From assembly GCF_000012365.1 (NCBI RefSeq), contig NC_007650.1, forward strand, positions 2,356,001-2,420,000: a DNA stretch of 64,000 nucleotides, written 5' to 3'. The notes beneath the pieces were generated by a model. That model searched no databases, was not told the origin of the DNA, and worked only from the letters and a program-made list of their open reading frames with translations. The position numbers and the translations under genes are program-made. Numbering within the stretch: position 1 is the first letter of the stretch; each line of letters opens with the position of its first letter. This stretch comes from Burkholderia thailandensis E264 (GTDB lineage: Bacteria; Pseudomonadota; Gammaproteobacteria; Burkholderiales; Burkholderiaceae). Of this stretch, positions 19,713 to 29,478 are shown in pieces.

Positions 19713-21293
19713 ATGAAGAGGAAGTTAATCTGTCTGCTCGTGGCCGGGGCGCTGCCCGGCCTCGCGGGCGCCGCGTCGACGAGCGCGCAGATCAAGGCGC
19801 TGCAGGCGCAGTTGAACGCGCTGCAGGCGCAGATGAAGGAGCTGCGCGCCGCGCTCGCGTCGCAGCACGGCGCGACGGGCGGCGGCGCTGCGGGCAAGGG
19901 CGCGGGCGCGGCGACCGCGACGGCGGCCGCGCCCGTCGACGAGTCGTCGCCGGACTACGGCCGCGCGACCGCCGTGCTGACGAACGACGACGTCACGCAG
20001 ATGAAGCAGCAGATCGCGAATCAGCAGTTGAAGGTCGATTCGCTGACCGACGCGGCGAACACCGGGCCGATCGCCGGCCTGTCGGTGACGGGCTACATCG
20101 ATCCGACCTACGTGTTCAACCGCGCGGCGGGCACGTCGTCGTTCCTGTTCGCGAACCACGAGAGCAACTACAACTACTTCAACAGCACGTTCGGCGATCT
20201 GTATCTCGACATCAAGAAGACGTTCGGCGTCGGCCCGATGGCGCCGTCGGCCGAGATCACGCTGATGCCGAACCGCGGCAACGGCATCACGCTGTTGCAG
20301 AACTCGCGCGGCAACATCGGCAACAATATTCTCAACACCGCGGTCGTCAACGTGCCGCTCAGCGCGACGACGACGCTCGTCGCGGGCCTGATGCCGAGCT
20401 TCGGCGGCTACGAGCTGCAGCAGTCCAACCAGATGCTCACGCTCACGCACAACCTGCTGTACGATTTCTCCGATCCGGGCAGCTACATCGGCGTCGGCGC
20501 GAACTACACGAAGGGCAACTGGGCGTGGAAGTTCCTGCTCGGCAACGAGCAGTACCGCACGTACGGCTCGGTCACGCAGACAGGCACGAACGCGCTCGGC
20601 GATCCGATCACGACGAGCAACAAGGTGCCGACATTCACCGCGCGCGTCGATTACACGTGGTCGAGTGCGCTCGATCTCGGCGGCTCGGTCAACATCGGGC
20701 GGCAGACGCTCGGCAGCGCGACGACGCAATCGGGCGCGACCGTCTACGGTCCGGGCGGCCAGGCGTCGAGCCCGTACGGCACGTTCTTCTTCACCGAAGC
20801 GGATGCGACGTACACGCTCGCCGACGTTCAGTACAACGCGGAAATCGACTACGGGCAGCAACAGCACGCCGCGTTCAACGGCGGCCGCGCGCAGTGGTAC
20901 GGCTTGTCGCTGCTCGCGCACCGCAAGTTCAACGCGCCGGTGCTCGGGCGGATGGGCGCGACGCTGCGCTACGACTTCCTTGCGAACAGCAAGAACGGCG
21001 GCGGCGGCGGCGGGATCGCGCTCAACGGCAACGGAATGGACACCCCGGACGGCTTCGGCATCGACGCGGACTGCCTCGCGACGTCGAAGGCAAGCGGCGG
21101 CCTAGGTTTCGAGTGCAAGGGCGCGAACCGGCAGGACGTCGCGCTCGACCTGCTGTTCTATCCGACGCAGCAGATCACCGTGAAGGTCGAATACCGGCAC
21201 GACTGGGCGAACAACAAGGTGTTCCTGCGGAACGACGGCTCGTACAGCAAGTCCAACGATCTGCTTGCGACACAGTTCATTTACTCGTTCTGA
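19713..21293 (+). CDS. Outer-membrane porin-like protein, DUF3138 family
   Basis: A 526-residue exported protein. A short signal peptide (MKRKLICLLVAGALPGLAGA) is followed by a coiled-coil-like heptad region, IKALQAQLNALQAQMKELRAAL (about 26-50), an Ala/Gly-rich linker and a second short coil (MKQQIANQQLKVDSL). The rest looks like a beta-barrel with alternating aromatic strands and ends in a C-terminal phenylalanine (TQFIYSF), the classic outer-membrane assembly signal. This is the layout of DUF3138 proteins. Its place between polyamine permease and oxidase genes suggests an outer-membrane route for putrescine or related amines, which is inference only. AGGAG lies 8 bases before the ATG at 19713. 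Confidence 0.83.
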   Translation: MKRKLICLLVAGALPGLAGAASTSAQIKALQAQLNALQAQMKELRAALASQHGATGGGAAGKGAGAATATAAAPVDESSPDYGRATAVLTNDDVTQMKQQIANQQLKVDSLTDAANTGPIAGLSVTGYIDPTYVFNRAAGTSSFLFANHESNYNYFNSTFGDLYLDIKKTFGVGPMAPSAEITLMPNRGNGITLLQNSRGNIGNNILNTAVVNVPLSATTTLVAGLMPSFGGYELQQSNQMLTLTHNLLYDFSDPGSYIGVGANYTKGNWAWKFLLGNEQYRTYGSVTQTGTNALGDPITTSNKVPTFTARVDYTWSSALDLGGSVNIGRQTLGSATTQSGATVYGPGGQASSPYGTFFFTEADATYTLADVQYNAEIDYGQQQHAAFNGGRAQWYGLSLLAHRKFNAPVLGRMGATLRYDFLANSKNGGGGGGIALNGNGMDTPDGFGIDADCLATSKASGGLGFECKGANRQDVALDLLFYPTQQITVKVEYRHDWANNKVFLRNDGSYSKSNDLLATQFIYSF

Positions 21294-21297
21294 CGCC

Positions 21298-21358
21298 GGC
21301 GGCGCAACGGCGTGCGGCGGATTGCCGCTCGCTCGTTCGCGCCGCCTCCTGCTTTTTT
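21298..21358 (+). terminator. Terminator-like hairpin after the porin gene
   Basis: GGCGGCGC (21298-21305) and GCGCCGCC (21339-21346) can pair over a long loop, and six thymines follow at 21353-21358. The loop of 33 bases makes it weaker than a classical terminator. It may reduce rather than end transcription into the two oxidase genes. Confidence 0.35.
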
Positions 21359-21424
21359 GCATGGCCCATCGCGATCGCACGACGCAGCGATGCGCTCATG
21401 CCGATCCACTTTCACGGCTTGCCT

Positions 21425-22729
21425 ATGATCGACACGTTTGCCCGCCGCGCTGACGCGCTCGCACGTCGCTCGTATTACGAAGCCACCGTGCGCCGCCCGG
21501 CCGACGATCCGGCGCTCGACGATGCGCTCGACGTCGACGTCTGCGTGATCGGCGCCGGATTCGCCGGTCTGTCGACCGCGCTCGACTGCCGCGCGCGCGG
21601 CCTGTCGGTCGCCGTGCTCGACGCCCACCGGCCGGGCTGGGGCGCGTCTGGCCGCAACGGCGGACAATTGATCGCGGGCTTCGCGAAGGACGGCGAAATC
21701 GAGCGTCAGCTCGGCGCCGAAGGCGCGCGCGAAGCGTGGGCGCTGTCGCTCGACGCGCTTGCGCTCGTTGACGAGCGCATCGCGCGCCACGGCATCGACT
21801 GCGACCTCACGCGCGGCTATCTGACCGTCGCGACGCATCCGCGCCGCGTGCCGGAACTGCGGCAGTGGATGGACCGCGCGACATCGCGCTGGGGCCACCC
21901 GTCGCTCGAATGGCTCGACGCGCGCGCGGTCCGCGCGCGCATCGCGTCGCCGCGCTATGTCGCGGGCGTTCACGATCCGCTGTCCGGGCATCTGCATCCG
22001 CTCAAATACTGCCTGGGCCTGGCCGACGCCGCGCGACGAGAAGGCGTGCGACTGTTCTCGCACACGCCCGCGCTCGAAACGGTGCGCGGCGCGCGGCCCA
22101 CCGTGCGCACGCCGTCCGGCGAGGTGCGCTGCCGCTATGTCGTCGCATGCTGCAACGCGGGCCCGGGCGGCGTGCTGCCCGCCGCGACGGCCGCGCGCAT
22201 CGCGCCCGTCGCGTCGTACATCGTCGCGACCGAGCCGCTCGGCGCGGATCGCTCGAACATGCTGATCCCGCAACACGAAGCCGTCTGCGACAACAACTTC
22301 TTTCTCGATTACTTCCGGCTGTCCGCCGACCACCGGATGCTGTTCGGCGGCCGTGCGAGCTCGGCGGGCGCGTCGCCCGACGCGCTCGTCGGCGCGATAC
22401 GCAGCCGGATGATCGGCGCGTTCCCGCAGCTCGCCGACGTGCGCATCGAATTCGCATGGGGCGGCTTCGTCGACGTGACCCGCAATCGCGCGCCGGATTT
22501 CGGCGCGATCGATCCGAACTACTTCTATCTCCAGGGCTTCAGCGGCCACGGCGTCGCGCTGACCGGCATCGCGGGCCGCATCGTCGCGAACGCGATCGCG
22601 GGCGACACGCGCGCGTTCGATCTGTTCGCGCGGCTGCGGCACCGGCGCTTTCCCGGCGGCCCCGCGTGGCGGCAGCCCGCGCTCGCGCTCGGCATGCTGT
22701 ATCACCGCGTGCGCGAGCTGCTGCACTGA
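21425..22729 (+). CDS. puuB: FAD-dependent oxidoreductase, gamma-glutamylputrescine oxidase type (copy 1)
   Basis: A 434-residue DAO-family flavoprotein. The dinucleotide-binding CVIGAGFAGLSTAL starts near residue 41, followed by GASGRNGGQLIAGF, the family signature that places FAD. A C-terminal FSGHGVALTGIAGRIVANAI segment closes the FAD site. PuuB oxidises gamma-glutamylputrescine to the aldehyde with release of ammonia and hydrogen peroxide. A second homologue follows, so the two may differ in substrate. The ATG at 21425 resembles the paralogue's start; one at 21398 would add nine residues, and neither has a clear ribosome site. Confidence 0.85.
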   Translation: MIDTFARRADALARRSYYEATVRRPADDPALDDALDVDVCVIGAGFAGLSTALDCRARGLSVAVLDAHRPGWGASGRNGGQLIAGFAKDGEIERQLGAEGAREAWALSLDALALVDERIARHGIDCDLTRGYLTVATHPRRVPELRQWMDRATSRWGHPSLEWLDARAVRARIASPRYVAGVHDPLSGHLHPLKYCLGLADAARREGVRLFSHTPALETVRGARPTVRTPSGEVRCRYVVACCNAGPGGVLPAATAARIAPVASYIVATEPLGADRSNMLIPQHEAVCDNNFFLDYFRLSADHRMLFGGRASSAGASPDALVGAIRSRMIGAFPQLADVRIEFAWGGFVDVTRNRAPDFGAIDPNYFYLQGFSGHGVALTGIAGRIVANAIAGDTRAFDLFARLRHRRFPGGPAWRQPALALGMLYHRVRELLH

Positions 22730-22796
22730 GCGCGCGGGCCCGCGCCGCGCAAGCGGCGCCGCCGAACCGCACAACCATCAAAGCGATCCATCAGTC

Positions 22797-24089
22797 ATGC
22801 TCAAGTTCATTAACCAACCGCACGCCGCGTCGTACTACGCGGCCACCGTCAACGACACCACCCGCCATCCGCCGCTGGAAGGCACGATCGACGCCGACGT
22901 CTGCGTGATCGGCGCGGGGCTGACCGGCGTGTCGGCCGCGCTCAATCTCGCCGAGCGCGGCCATTCGGTCGCTGTCGTCGAGGCGTCGAAGGTCGGATGG
23001 GCGGCGAGCGGGCGCAACGGCGGCCAGTTGATCGGCGGCTTCGCATGCGGAATCGACGCGTTCGAACCGCATCTGAACGCCGCCGAAATCCGGTTGATCT
23101 GGGACATGGGGCTCGAGACGCTCGCGATCGTCAAGGAGAGGATTGCGAAGCATGCGATCGACTGCGCGTTCGTGCCCGGCTATCTGACCGCCGCGAACAA
23201 GCCTCGCGACGTCGATGCGCTGCGCCGCTCGCGCGACGAGGCCGCGCGCCGCTTCGGCTACGGGCGCTTGCACTACGTCGAGCGCGACGCGCTCGCGCAA
23301 TACGTGCAATCGAGCCGCTATCTCGGCGGGCTCTTCGATCCGGACAGCGGCCACCTGCATCCGTTGAACTACACGCTCGGCCTCGCGCGCGCGGCCGTCG
23401 AAAACGGCGCGCGCATCTACGAGGACAGCGCCGTCACGCGCATCGCGAACGAAGCCGGCGGGCACGTCGTGTCAACCGCGCGCGGCGCGGTCCGCGCGAA
23501 GTTCGTCGTGCTCGCGTGCAACGCGTTCCTCGGCGCGCTCGCGCCCGCGCTGTCGCGCAAGATCATGCCGGTGGGCACCTACGTGATCGCGACCGAGCCG
23601 CTCGGCGAAGCCCGCGCGCGCGCGCTGATGCCCGCGCGGGCGGCGGTCTGCGACAGCCGCTTCGCGCTCGACTACTTCCGCCCCGCGCCCGACACGCGCC
23701 TGCTATGGGGCGGCAAGGTCAGCTATTCGACGCGCGAACCGCGCGATCTCGCCGGCGCGATGCGCCGCGACATGCTGAAGACGTTCCCGCAGCTCGCCGA
23801 CGTGACGGTCGACTATGCATGGGGCGGCTTCGTCGACATCACGATGAACCGCGCGCCGCACTTCGGCCGGCTGTCGCCGACCGTCTATTTCGCGCAGGGG
23901 TTCTCCGGGCACGGCGTGAACACGACGGGGCTCGCGGGCAAGCTGATCGCCGAGGCGATCGACGGACAGTCCGCGCGCTTCGACGTGTTCGGCAAGATCC
24001 GCCATCGCGATTTTCCGGGCGGCGCGGCGCTCAGGATGCCGGCGCTCGTGCTCGCGATGGCGTGGTATCGGCTGCGCGATCTTCTGTGA
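22797..24089 (+). CDS. puuB: FAD-dependent oxidoreductase, gamma-glutamylputrescine oxidase type (copy 2)
   Basis: A 430-residue paralogue of the preceding gene. The SYYAATVN segment near residue 13 is close to the N-terminus of E. coli PuuB. CVIGAGLTGVSAAL and WAASGRNGGQLIGGF bind FAD, and FSGHGVNTTGLAGKLIAEAI closes the site. It is therefore the better candidate for the actual gamma-glutamylputrescine oxidase, with the first copy possibly acting on another glutamylated or free amine; this is inference. It starts at the ATG at 22797, 67 bases after copy 1, and ends the plus-strand operon. Confidence 0.88.
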   Translation: MLKFINQPHAASYYAATVNDTTRHPPLEGTIDADVCVIGAGLTGVSAALNLAERGHSVAVVEASKVGWAASGRNGGQLIGGFACGIDAFEPHLNAAEIRLIWDMGLETLAIVKERIAKHAIDCAFVPGYLTAANKPRDVDALRRSRDEAARRFGYGRLHYVERDALAQYVQSSRYLGGLFDPDSGHLHPLNYTLGLARAAVENGARIYEDSAVTRIANEAGGHVVSTARGAVRAKFVVLACNAFLGALAPALSRKIMPVGTYVIATEPLGEARARALMPARAAVCDSRFALDYFRPAPDTRLLWGGKVSYSTREPRDLAGAMRRDMLKTFPQLADVTVDYAWGGFVDITMNRAPHFGRLSPTVYFAQGFSGHGVNTTGLAGKLIAEAIDGQSARFDVFGKIRHRDFPGGAALRMPALVLAMAWYRLRDLL

Positions 24090-24090
24090 C

Positions 24091-24122
24091 GCGTCGGCAA
24101 TCGCACACACGCCGGCCGACGC
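24091..24122. terminator. Possible terminator stem between convergent genes
   Basis: GCGTCGGC (24091-24098) pairs perfectly with GCCGACGC (24115-24122) across a 16-base loop, starting right after the stop of the second oxidase gene. No thymine run follows. It is the only structure seen in the 177 bases between this gene and the convergent chemoreceptor gene. Confidence 0.3.
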
Positions 24123-24266
24123 GCGGCGCGCGCGGGTATCGCCCGGAGCGCCACCTGCATGCCCAGCGCCCGCGCGATACGGCGCGCGACGCGCCAACGT
24201 TCTGGAACCCGTACGAATGCGTCGATCGCCGGCGTTGCGCGGCGATCGCCCGTCGTCATCCGGCGA

Positions 24267-26072
24267 TCAGAACGTTTCCCAGTCCGCGTTCGCATCCGCC
24301 GCCGCCGTCACGCGCGGTGCCGGTGCCGCAGGCGCGGGCGCCGCGGCAACGGCCGCGGACGCAACCGGCTTCCCGGCGTCGAGCGCGCGCGCCGCAGGCG
24401 GCGTATGCGGCGTATGCACGGCCCGTGTCGCGGACGTCTTCACCGCCGCGTGCGCCGGCGGCGCGGCTCGACGCTGCGGCGTCGCCAGGTCCGCCGCCAG
24501 ATCGGTCACCCGATCGGTCGCCATGCCATCGAGCCGGAAGAACGAGACCGCCTGCTTCAGCTCGCGCCCCTGCTCCTCGAGCGAATGCGACGCGGCGGCC
24601 GCCTCCTCGACGAGCGCGGCGTTCTGCTGCGTGACTTCGTCCATCTGCGTGATCGCGAGATTGACCTGCTCGATGCCGCGGCTCTGCTCGGCCGACGCCG
24701 CCGCGATCTCGCCCATGATGTCGGTCACGCGCGCGACCGCCTGCGTGACCTCGGTCATCGTCTTGCCCGCTTCGCCGGCAAGCGCGGACCCGTCTCGAAT
24801 CTTCTGCACCGACGCGCTAATCAGTTCCTTGATCTCCTTCGCCGCGCTCGACGAACGCTGCGCGAGCCCGCGCACCTCGCCCGCGACGACCGCGAAGCCT
24901 CGGCCCTGCTCGCCCGCGCGCGCTGCCTCGACGGCCGCGTTCAATGCGAGGATATTGGTCTGGAACGCGATGCCTTCGATGATGCCGATGATCTCCGCGA
25001 TCTTCGACGAACGCTCGCTGATGTCGTTCATCGTATCGACGACCTGACCGACGACCGTGCTGCCGCGCAGCGCGACGTCCGATGCATTCGACGCGAGCCC
25101 GCTCGCCTGCTGCGCGTTCTCCGCGTTCTGCCGAACGGTCGACGTGAGCTCTTCCATGCTCGACGCGGTCTCCTGCAGCGACGCCGCCTGCTCTTCGGTG
25201 CGCGACGACAGATCGAGGTTGCCCGCCGCGATCTGCCCGGACGCGGTTGCCACCGCATCGCTGCCCATCCGCACGCGCTCGACGATGCGCTTCAGGCTGT
25301 CGTTCATGTCGCCGAGGGCCTTCAGCAATTGCCCCGTCTCGTCTTTCGACGTCGCGTCGATATGCGTCGTCAGGTCGCCGTCGGCGACGGTGCGCGCGAA
25401 CCTCACCGCGTCGCCCATCGGTTTCGTGATCGAGCGCGAGATCAGCACGCCGAGCCACAGCACGACCGCGAGCACGACTGCGGCCGCCGACACCTCGAGC
25501 GTCACGGCGCGATCGATGATGTCCTTCGCTTCATTCGAGCCCGCCCGTCCGAGATCGACGTTGAACGCGCGGTGCGCGGCGAGCGCCGTGTTCAGTTGCT
25601 GCGCGAGTTCGGTCATCCGCGTGCCCATCAGTTCGCCGGCCTCCTGTTTCTTGCCGTCGCGCGACAGCGCGAGCACGTTGTCGCGCACCGCGTCGAGCTG
25701 GCTCATCAGCGCGCGATCCGCCGCGAGCAAATCCTTGTCCTTGTCGCTGGACAGAAGCTGCTCGTACTTCGAGAACTGGCTGTCGACATTGCGCCGCTCC
25801 TGCGCGATCTTCTGTTCGAGATCCTTCGTCTGATCCGCGTTCGTCGAGAACACGTGCTGATTCACGAGCAGCAGCATCGAATCGAACGCGTGCTGCGCAT
25901 CGTCGAGCACGACGAAGCTCGGCACGGTGTTGACCGTCGAATAGCTGGCGGCCGTATAGACGCGGCGGCTTTCGTAGATGCCGAATCCGGTGATGGCGCA
26001 CAGCGCAACGAGCGCGGCGAGGATCAGCACGATCAGCCGCGCGCCGATCTTCATGTCGGAAAAGAGTTTCAT
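24267..26072 (-). CDS. Methyl-accepting chemotaxis protein with CheR-docking tail
   Basis: A 601-residue chemoreceptor. It has an N-terminal membrane helix ([25 protein letters not shown]), a periplasmic four-helix-bundle ligand domain of about 165 residues, a second helix ([20 protein letters not shown]), a HAMP domain, and a signalling hairpin with the invariant tip [36 protein letters not shown]. The C-terminus is a long Ala/Pro linker ending in DWETF, matching the NWETF-type pentapeptide that docks CheR/CheB for adaptation. The start at 26072 ([13 protein letters not shown]) is canonical; the open frame upstream is not receptor-like. It lies beside the putrescine genes, so an amine ligand is a reasonable guess but unproven. 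Confidence 0.92.
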   Translation of the reverse strand: MKLFSDMKIGARLIVLILAALVALCAITGFGIYESRRVYTAASYSTVNTVPSFVVLDDAQHAFDSMLLLVNQHVFSTNADQTKDLEQKIAQERRNVDSQFSKYEQLLSSDKDKDLLAADRALMSQLDAVRDNVLALSRDGKKQEAGELMGTRMTELAQQLNTALAAHRAFNVDLGRAGSNEAKDIIDRAVTLEVSAAAVVLAVVLWLGVLISRSITKPMGDAVRFARTVADGDLTTHIDATSKDETGQLLKALGDMNDSLKRIVERVRMGSDAVATASGQIAAGNLDLSSRTEEQAASLQETASSMEELTSTVRQNAENAQQASGLASNASDVALRGSTVVGQVVDTMNDISERSSKIAEIIGIIEGIAFQTNILALNAAVEAARAGEQGRGFAVVAGEVRGLAQRSSSAAKEIKELISASVQKIRDGSALAGEAGKTMTEVTQAVARVTDIMGEIAAASAEQSRGIEQVNLAITQMDEVTQQNAALVEEAAAASHSLEEQGRELKQAVSFFRLDGMATDRVTDLAADLATPQRRAAPPAHAAVKTSATRAVHTPHTPPAARALDAGKPVASAAVAAAPAPAAPAPRVTAAADANADWETF

Positions 26073-26349
26073 GGTGCAGACGCAGGTAACTGTGGGGTGG
26101 ACGGCTCGATTCTCGGCATCACGAAGGCGCGTTCGATGACGCAAGCCAATCATATGAAAATTGATCGTGCGTTCGTCATGCATTTGTATGGTTCGAACGC
26201 GCGCTTCGTATTGCCATCCGACACCGTTAGCCCGGTATACGGCACGCATGAGCGTCATCTGAAGTGCTGCACGACGAATCGATTTCCGATCGATGATCGG
26301 CGACAACCTGCATGCCGCGACCACGGTTTCGTCTGCGGATTCGCCTCGT

Positions 26350-27297
26350 TCAGAACGTGCCCGGCAGCGGGCTCGATGCGAGCACCGCGGCCGCCGCGAT
26401 CACGCCCAGCAACACGAGCGATTCGACCTGCAGCACGACGCCGAAGCGCCGCAATGATCGGACGAATGCGTGCGCGTTCGGCGATGGCGACTTGAACGCC
26501 GCGAGCAGCGCCGGCATCTCGAAGAAGCGATTGTGTCCGCCAAGCGCCGCAGCAAGCACGACGAGCGCGAGCTTCAGCAGCAGCACCTGCCCGTACGCGG
26601 AGCCGAACAGGTTCGCCGACGCGCCGACGCCCCGCCAGCCGTTGTACGCGCCCGTGCTGAACAGCACGACGAGCGCGAACGTCGCCGCATCGGAAAGCGA
26701 CTGCACGAACGCCGCGCCGTTGCGCCGCTCCCCGCCGCGCGCATCGGCGAGCCGTGGCACGACGACATACGTCGCGACGATCACGAGCCCGACCCACGCG
26801 CTGATCGCGAGCAGATGCAGCCAGTCGATCCACACCGGCACGCTGAACAGCCCCGCATCGACCGGATGCCCGCCGTTGCTGCGCGCGAGCGCCACGCCCG
26901 AGAGCGCGAGCCACAGCGCGAACGGAAAGCGCGTGTCGCCGCCGGACCTCAGCAGCGACAGCCCGACGACGGCGAGCATCAGCACCGCGCCGGCGAGCCA
27001 CGCGTGGCCATAGCCGGTTCCCGCAAGCATCGAGCGGACGGCGGGCCACGCGTCCCACAGCGACGATTCGCTCATCAGCGCGCAATGCACCCAGAACGCG
27101 AGCATGCTCGACAGCAACATGCCGAGCGCCGCGAGCCGCTGCGCGCGAATCAACCGGCGGCTGACCCGCGCCTGCCACGGCGACGCGGCGCGCGCGAGCC
27201 ACTGATCGCCGAGCAGCGCGCCGACGACGACCGCGAAGCCGACGCTCTGCAGCGTGACGCCCGCCAACCGCAACATGCCGAGGAAACCGTCGTTCAT
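26350..27297 (-). CDS. copD: Copper resistance protein CopD
   Basis: A 315-residue inner-membrane protein with about eight hydrophobic helices, of the CopD/PcoD family thought to move copper across the inner membrane with CopC. Conserved features include a [18 protein letters not shown] helix (here [19 protein letters not shown]) and NGWRGVG between helices. The start at 27297 ([17 protein letters not shown]) overlaps the copC stop by one base (TGATG), so the two are translationally coupled. It is the last gene of the seven-gene copper operon. Confidence 0.9.
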   Translation of the reverse strand: MNDGFLGMLRLAGVTLQSVGFAVVVGALLGDQWLARAASPWQARVSRRLIRAQRLAALGMLLSSMLAFWVHCALMSESSLWDAWPAVRSMLAGTGYGHAWLAGAVLMLAVVGLSLLRSGGDTRFPFALWLALSGVALARSNGGHPVDAGLFSVPVWIDWLHLLAISAWVGLVIVATYVVVPRLADARGGERRNGAAFVQSLSDAATFALVVLFSTGAYNGWRGVGASANLFGSAYGQVLLLKLALVVLAAALGGHNRFFEMPALLAAFKSPSPNAHAFVRSLRRFGVVLQVESLVLLGVIAAAAVLASSPLPGTF

Positions 27298-27683
27298 CAC
27301 TTCACCTTGAACGCGTAGGAGCCCTTGGTCTTGTGCGCGTCGGCCGTCATCACCGTCCACTGCACGGTGTATGCGCCGGACGCGAGCTTCGGCACGGCAA
27401 CCGTCAGCACGCGCGGGTTCGCCGCGTCGACCTTCGCCTTCTGCGCCGCGACGGGCACGCCGCCCGCATCGGCGATCTTCACCGTGCTGAACGCCGTTTC
27501 GAGGCTTTCGTTGAACGTGAGACGCAGCGCGTCGGGCGCGGTGTCGACCGTGCTGCCGGCCGCGGGCGCGGCACTTTCCAGCTTGCCGTGCGCGAACGCG
27601 GCAACGGGCGCCGAGGCGAGGACGGTCGCGGCGGCGGCGAGCGCAGCGAGCCGGCCCAACTGCGGATGAGCGATTCTCTTCAT
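27297..27683 (-). CDS. copC: Periplasmic copper-binding protein CopC
   Basis: A 128-residue exported protein. A signal peptide of about 32 residues ends in AFAHG, leaving a mature N-terminal histidine (HGKLESAAPAAGSTVD), the copper(II) site of CopC proteins. A small cupredoxin-like beta sandwich follows, with LRLTFNESLETAFSTVKIAD and, near the end, the characteristic YTVQWTVMTADAHKTKGSYAFKV. The methionine-rich copper(I) loop of Pseudomonas CopC is missing, so this is probably a copper(II)-only type. The ATG at 27683 is canonical for the signal peptide. Confidence 0.93.
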   Translation of the reverse strand: MKRIAHPQLGRLAALAAAATVLASAPVAAFAHGKLESAAPAAGSTVDTAPDALRLTFNESLETAFSTVKIADAGGVPVAAQKAKVDAANPRVLTVAVPKLASGAYTVQWTVMTADAHKTKGSYAFKVK

Positions 27684-27733
27684 GGTTTGCGATCCTGAAT
27701 AATCATGAACGATGCGATGCGCGACGCCGGCTG

Positions 27734-28081
27734 TCATTGCTTGATCAGCTTAACGACTGTGAGCGCGCCGTCCACCTCGTCGGCGACGAAATCGATCTTG
27801 TCGCCCGCCTTCACTTGCGAGAGCATCGCCGGGTCCTTGACCTTGAAGACCATCGTCATCGCATCCATCCCGAGGTTCTCGAGCGGACCATGCTTGATCG
27901 TCAGCTTGCCCGCGGCCGCGTCGACCTTCTTCACTTCGCCGTGCGACATGCCCGCATGCGCCGCGCCCGCCTGCTGCGCGCCGCCCTGCATGTCCATTCC
28001 GCCCATCTCGCCCGCCGCTTGCGCGGCATTCGAAACGGCAAGCGCGAATCCGATTGCGATCGTCGCCAATACGTTGTTCAT
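27734..28081 (-). CDS. CusF-like periplasmic copper-binding protein
   Basis: A 115-residue exported protein with a signal peptide ending in NAAQA, then a Met/His/Gly-rich stretch (EMGGMDMQGG, AHAGMSHG), then a CusF-type small beta-barrel: GEVKKVDAAAGKLTIKHGPLENLGMDAMTMVFKVKD. The MDAMTM motif supplies the methionines that bind copper(I) or silver(I) in CusF. It probably hands copper to the oxidase or efflux protein in the periplasm. It lies 95 bases downstream of the multicopper oxidase gene and 50 upstream of copC. Confidence 0.88.
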   Translation of the reverse strand: MNNVLATIAIGFALAVSNAAQAAGEMGGMDMQGGAQQAGAAHAGMSHGEVKKVDAAAGKLTIKHGPLENLGMDAMTMVFKVKDPAMLSQVKAGDKIDFVADEVDGALTVVKLIKQ

Positions 28082-28176
28082 CGTGTCATCTCCTACGTTG
28101 GGGTGGGAAAACGGACCGGACGCCGCCGTCCGGTCCGGTGAAACTCGTTTGTTATGCGGCCTCGGCTTTCCAGGCC

Positions 28177-29478
28177 TCAGCTTTCCGGCAGCTCGCCGGT
28201 GTATTCGTACGCGACGGTTCCCCGCGGATGCCTGAACCAGCCCGGGTCCCGATAATCGTTGCGGCCGAGGCCCTGCCTCACCTTCACGACCGTGAACATG
28301 CCGCCCATCTCGAGCGGGCCGAACGGCCCCGTGCCCGTCATCATCGGCAGCGTGTTCTCGGGCAGCGGCATCTCCATGGTTCCCATCGCGCCGCCCGTGC
28401 TGCCCATCGCCATGTAGTCGGGCACGAGCTCGTTGATCCGCTTCGCGAGATCCTGCTGCGGCACGCCGATCAGGTTCGGCACCTGATGGCCCATCGCATT
28501 CATCGTGTGGTGCGACTTGTGGCAATGGAACGCCCAGTCGCCCGGACGATTCGCGGCGAACTCGATCGCGCGCATCTGGCCGACCGCGACATCGACCGTC
28601 ACTTCGGGCCAGCGCGCGGCGGGCGGAATCCAGCCGCCGTCGGTGCCCGCCACTTCGAATGCGTAGCCATGCAGATGAATCGGATGATTGGTCATCGTCA
28701 GGTTCCCGAAGCGAATCCGCACGCGGTCGCCGGCGCGCACCGGAAGCGGATCGATGCCGGGAAACACGCGCGCGTTCCACGTCCACATGTTGAAGTCCGT
28801 CATCTCGTTGACGCGCGGCGTGAAGCTGCCGGGATCGATGTCGTACGCGGACATCAGGAACACGAAGTCGCGATCGACGGGCATCGCGCCGCGATCTTTC
28901 GGATGCACGATGAACGTGCCCATCATGCCCATCGCCATCTGCACCATCTCGTCCGCATGCGGGTGGTACATGAACGTGCCGGCCTTCTCGAGCTGGAACT
29001 CGTAGACGAACGTCTTGCCGGGCGGAATATGCGGCTGCGTGAGGCCGCCGACGCCATCCATCCCGCACGGCAACAGCATTCCATGCCAATGGACGGTCGT
29101 ATGCTCGGGCAACCTGTTCGTGACGAAGATGCGGACCTTGTCGCCCTCGACCGCCTCGATCGTCGGCCCCGGCGACTGGCCGTTGTAGCCCCACAGATTC
29201 GCGTTCATCCCCGGCGCGAGCTCCCGCACGACGGGCTCGGCGATCAGGTGGAATTCCTTCCAGCCGTTCTTCATCCGCCACGGCAGCGTCCAGCCGTTCA
29301 GCGTGACGACGGGCGTATACGGGCGGCCGTTCGGCGGCGCGAGGGGCGGCTGCGTCGCGGCCTTCGCCATCGTCGGCGCTTCGGGCAGCGACGCGGCGCC
29401 GGCCTTGCTGACGAGCGCCGCGCCGAGCAGCGCGGCGCCGGAGCCGCCGAGAAAAGTTCGACGTGACACCATCTTCAT
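28177..29478 (-). CDS. Tat-exported multicopper oxidase
   Basis: A 433-residue periplasmic multicopper oxidase that would oxidise copper(I) to less toxic copper(II). The twin-arginine signal SRRTFLGG lies at residues 5-12. All four copper-binding motifs are present: HWHG (130-133), HPHADEM (172-178), HPIHLHG (265-271) and the HCHxxxHxxxxM box (318-329, HCHKSHHTMNAM). Two M-rich loops (MVQMAMGMMG and MAMGSTGGAMGTMEM) are typical of cuprous oxidases. It is shorter than CopA/PcoA (about 600 residues). The start at 29478 overlaps the stop of the preceding TolC-type gene (ATGA). Confidence 0.92.
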   Translation of the reverse strand: MKMVSRRTFLGGSGAALLGAALVSKAGAASLPEAPTMAKAATQPPLAPPNGRPYTPVVTLNGWTLPWRMKNGWKEFHLIAEPVVRELAPGMNANLWGYNGQSPGPTIEAVEGDKVRIFVTNRLPEHTTVHWHGMLLPCGMDGVGGLTQPHIPPGKTFVYEFQLEKAGTFMYHPHADEMVQMAMGMMGTFIVHPKDRGAMPVDRDFVFLMSAYDIDPGSFTPRVNEMTDFNMWTWNARVFPGIDPLPVRAGDRVRIRFGNLTMTNHPIHLHGYAFEVAGTDGGWIPPAARWPEVTVDVAVGQMRAIEFAANRPGDWAFHCHKSHHTMNAMGHQVPNLIGVPQQDLAKRINELVPDYMAMGSTGGAMGTMEMPLPENTLPMMTGTGPFGPLEMGGMFTVVKVRQGLGRNDYRDPGWFRHPRGTVAYEYTGELPES

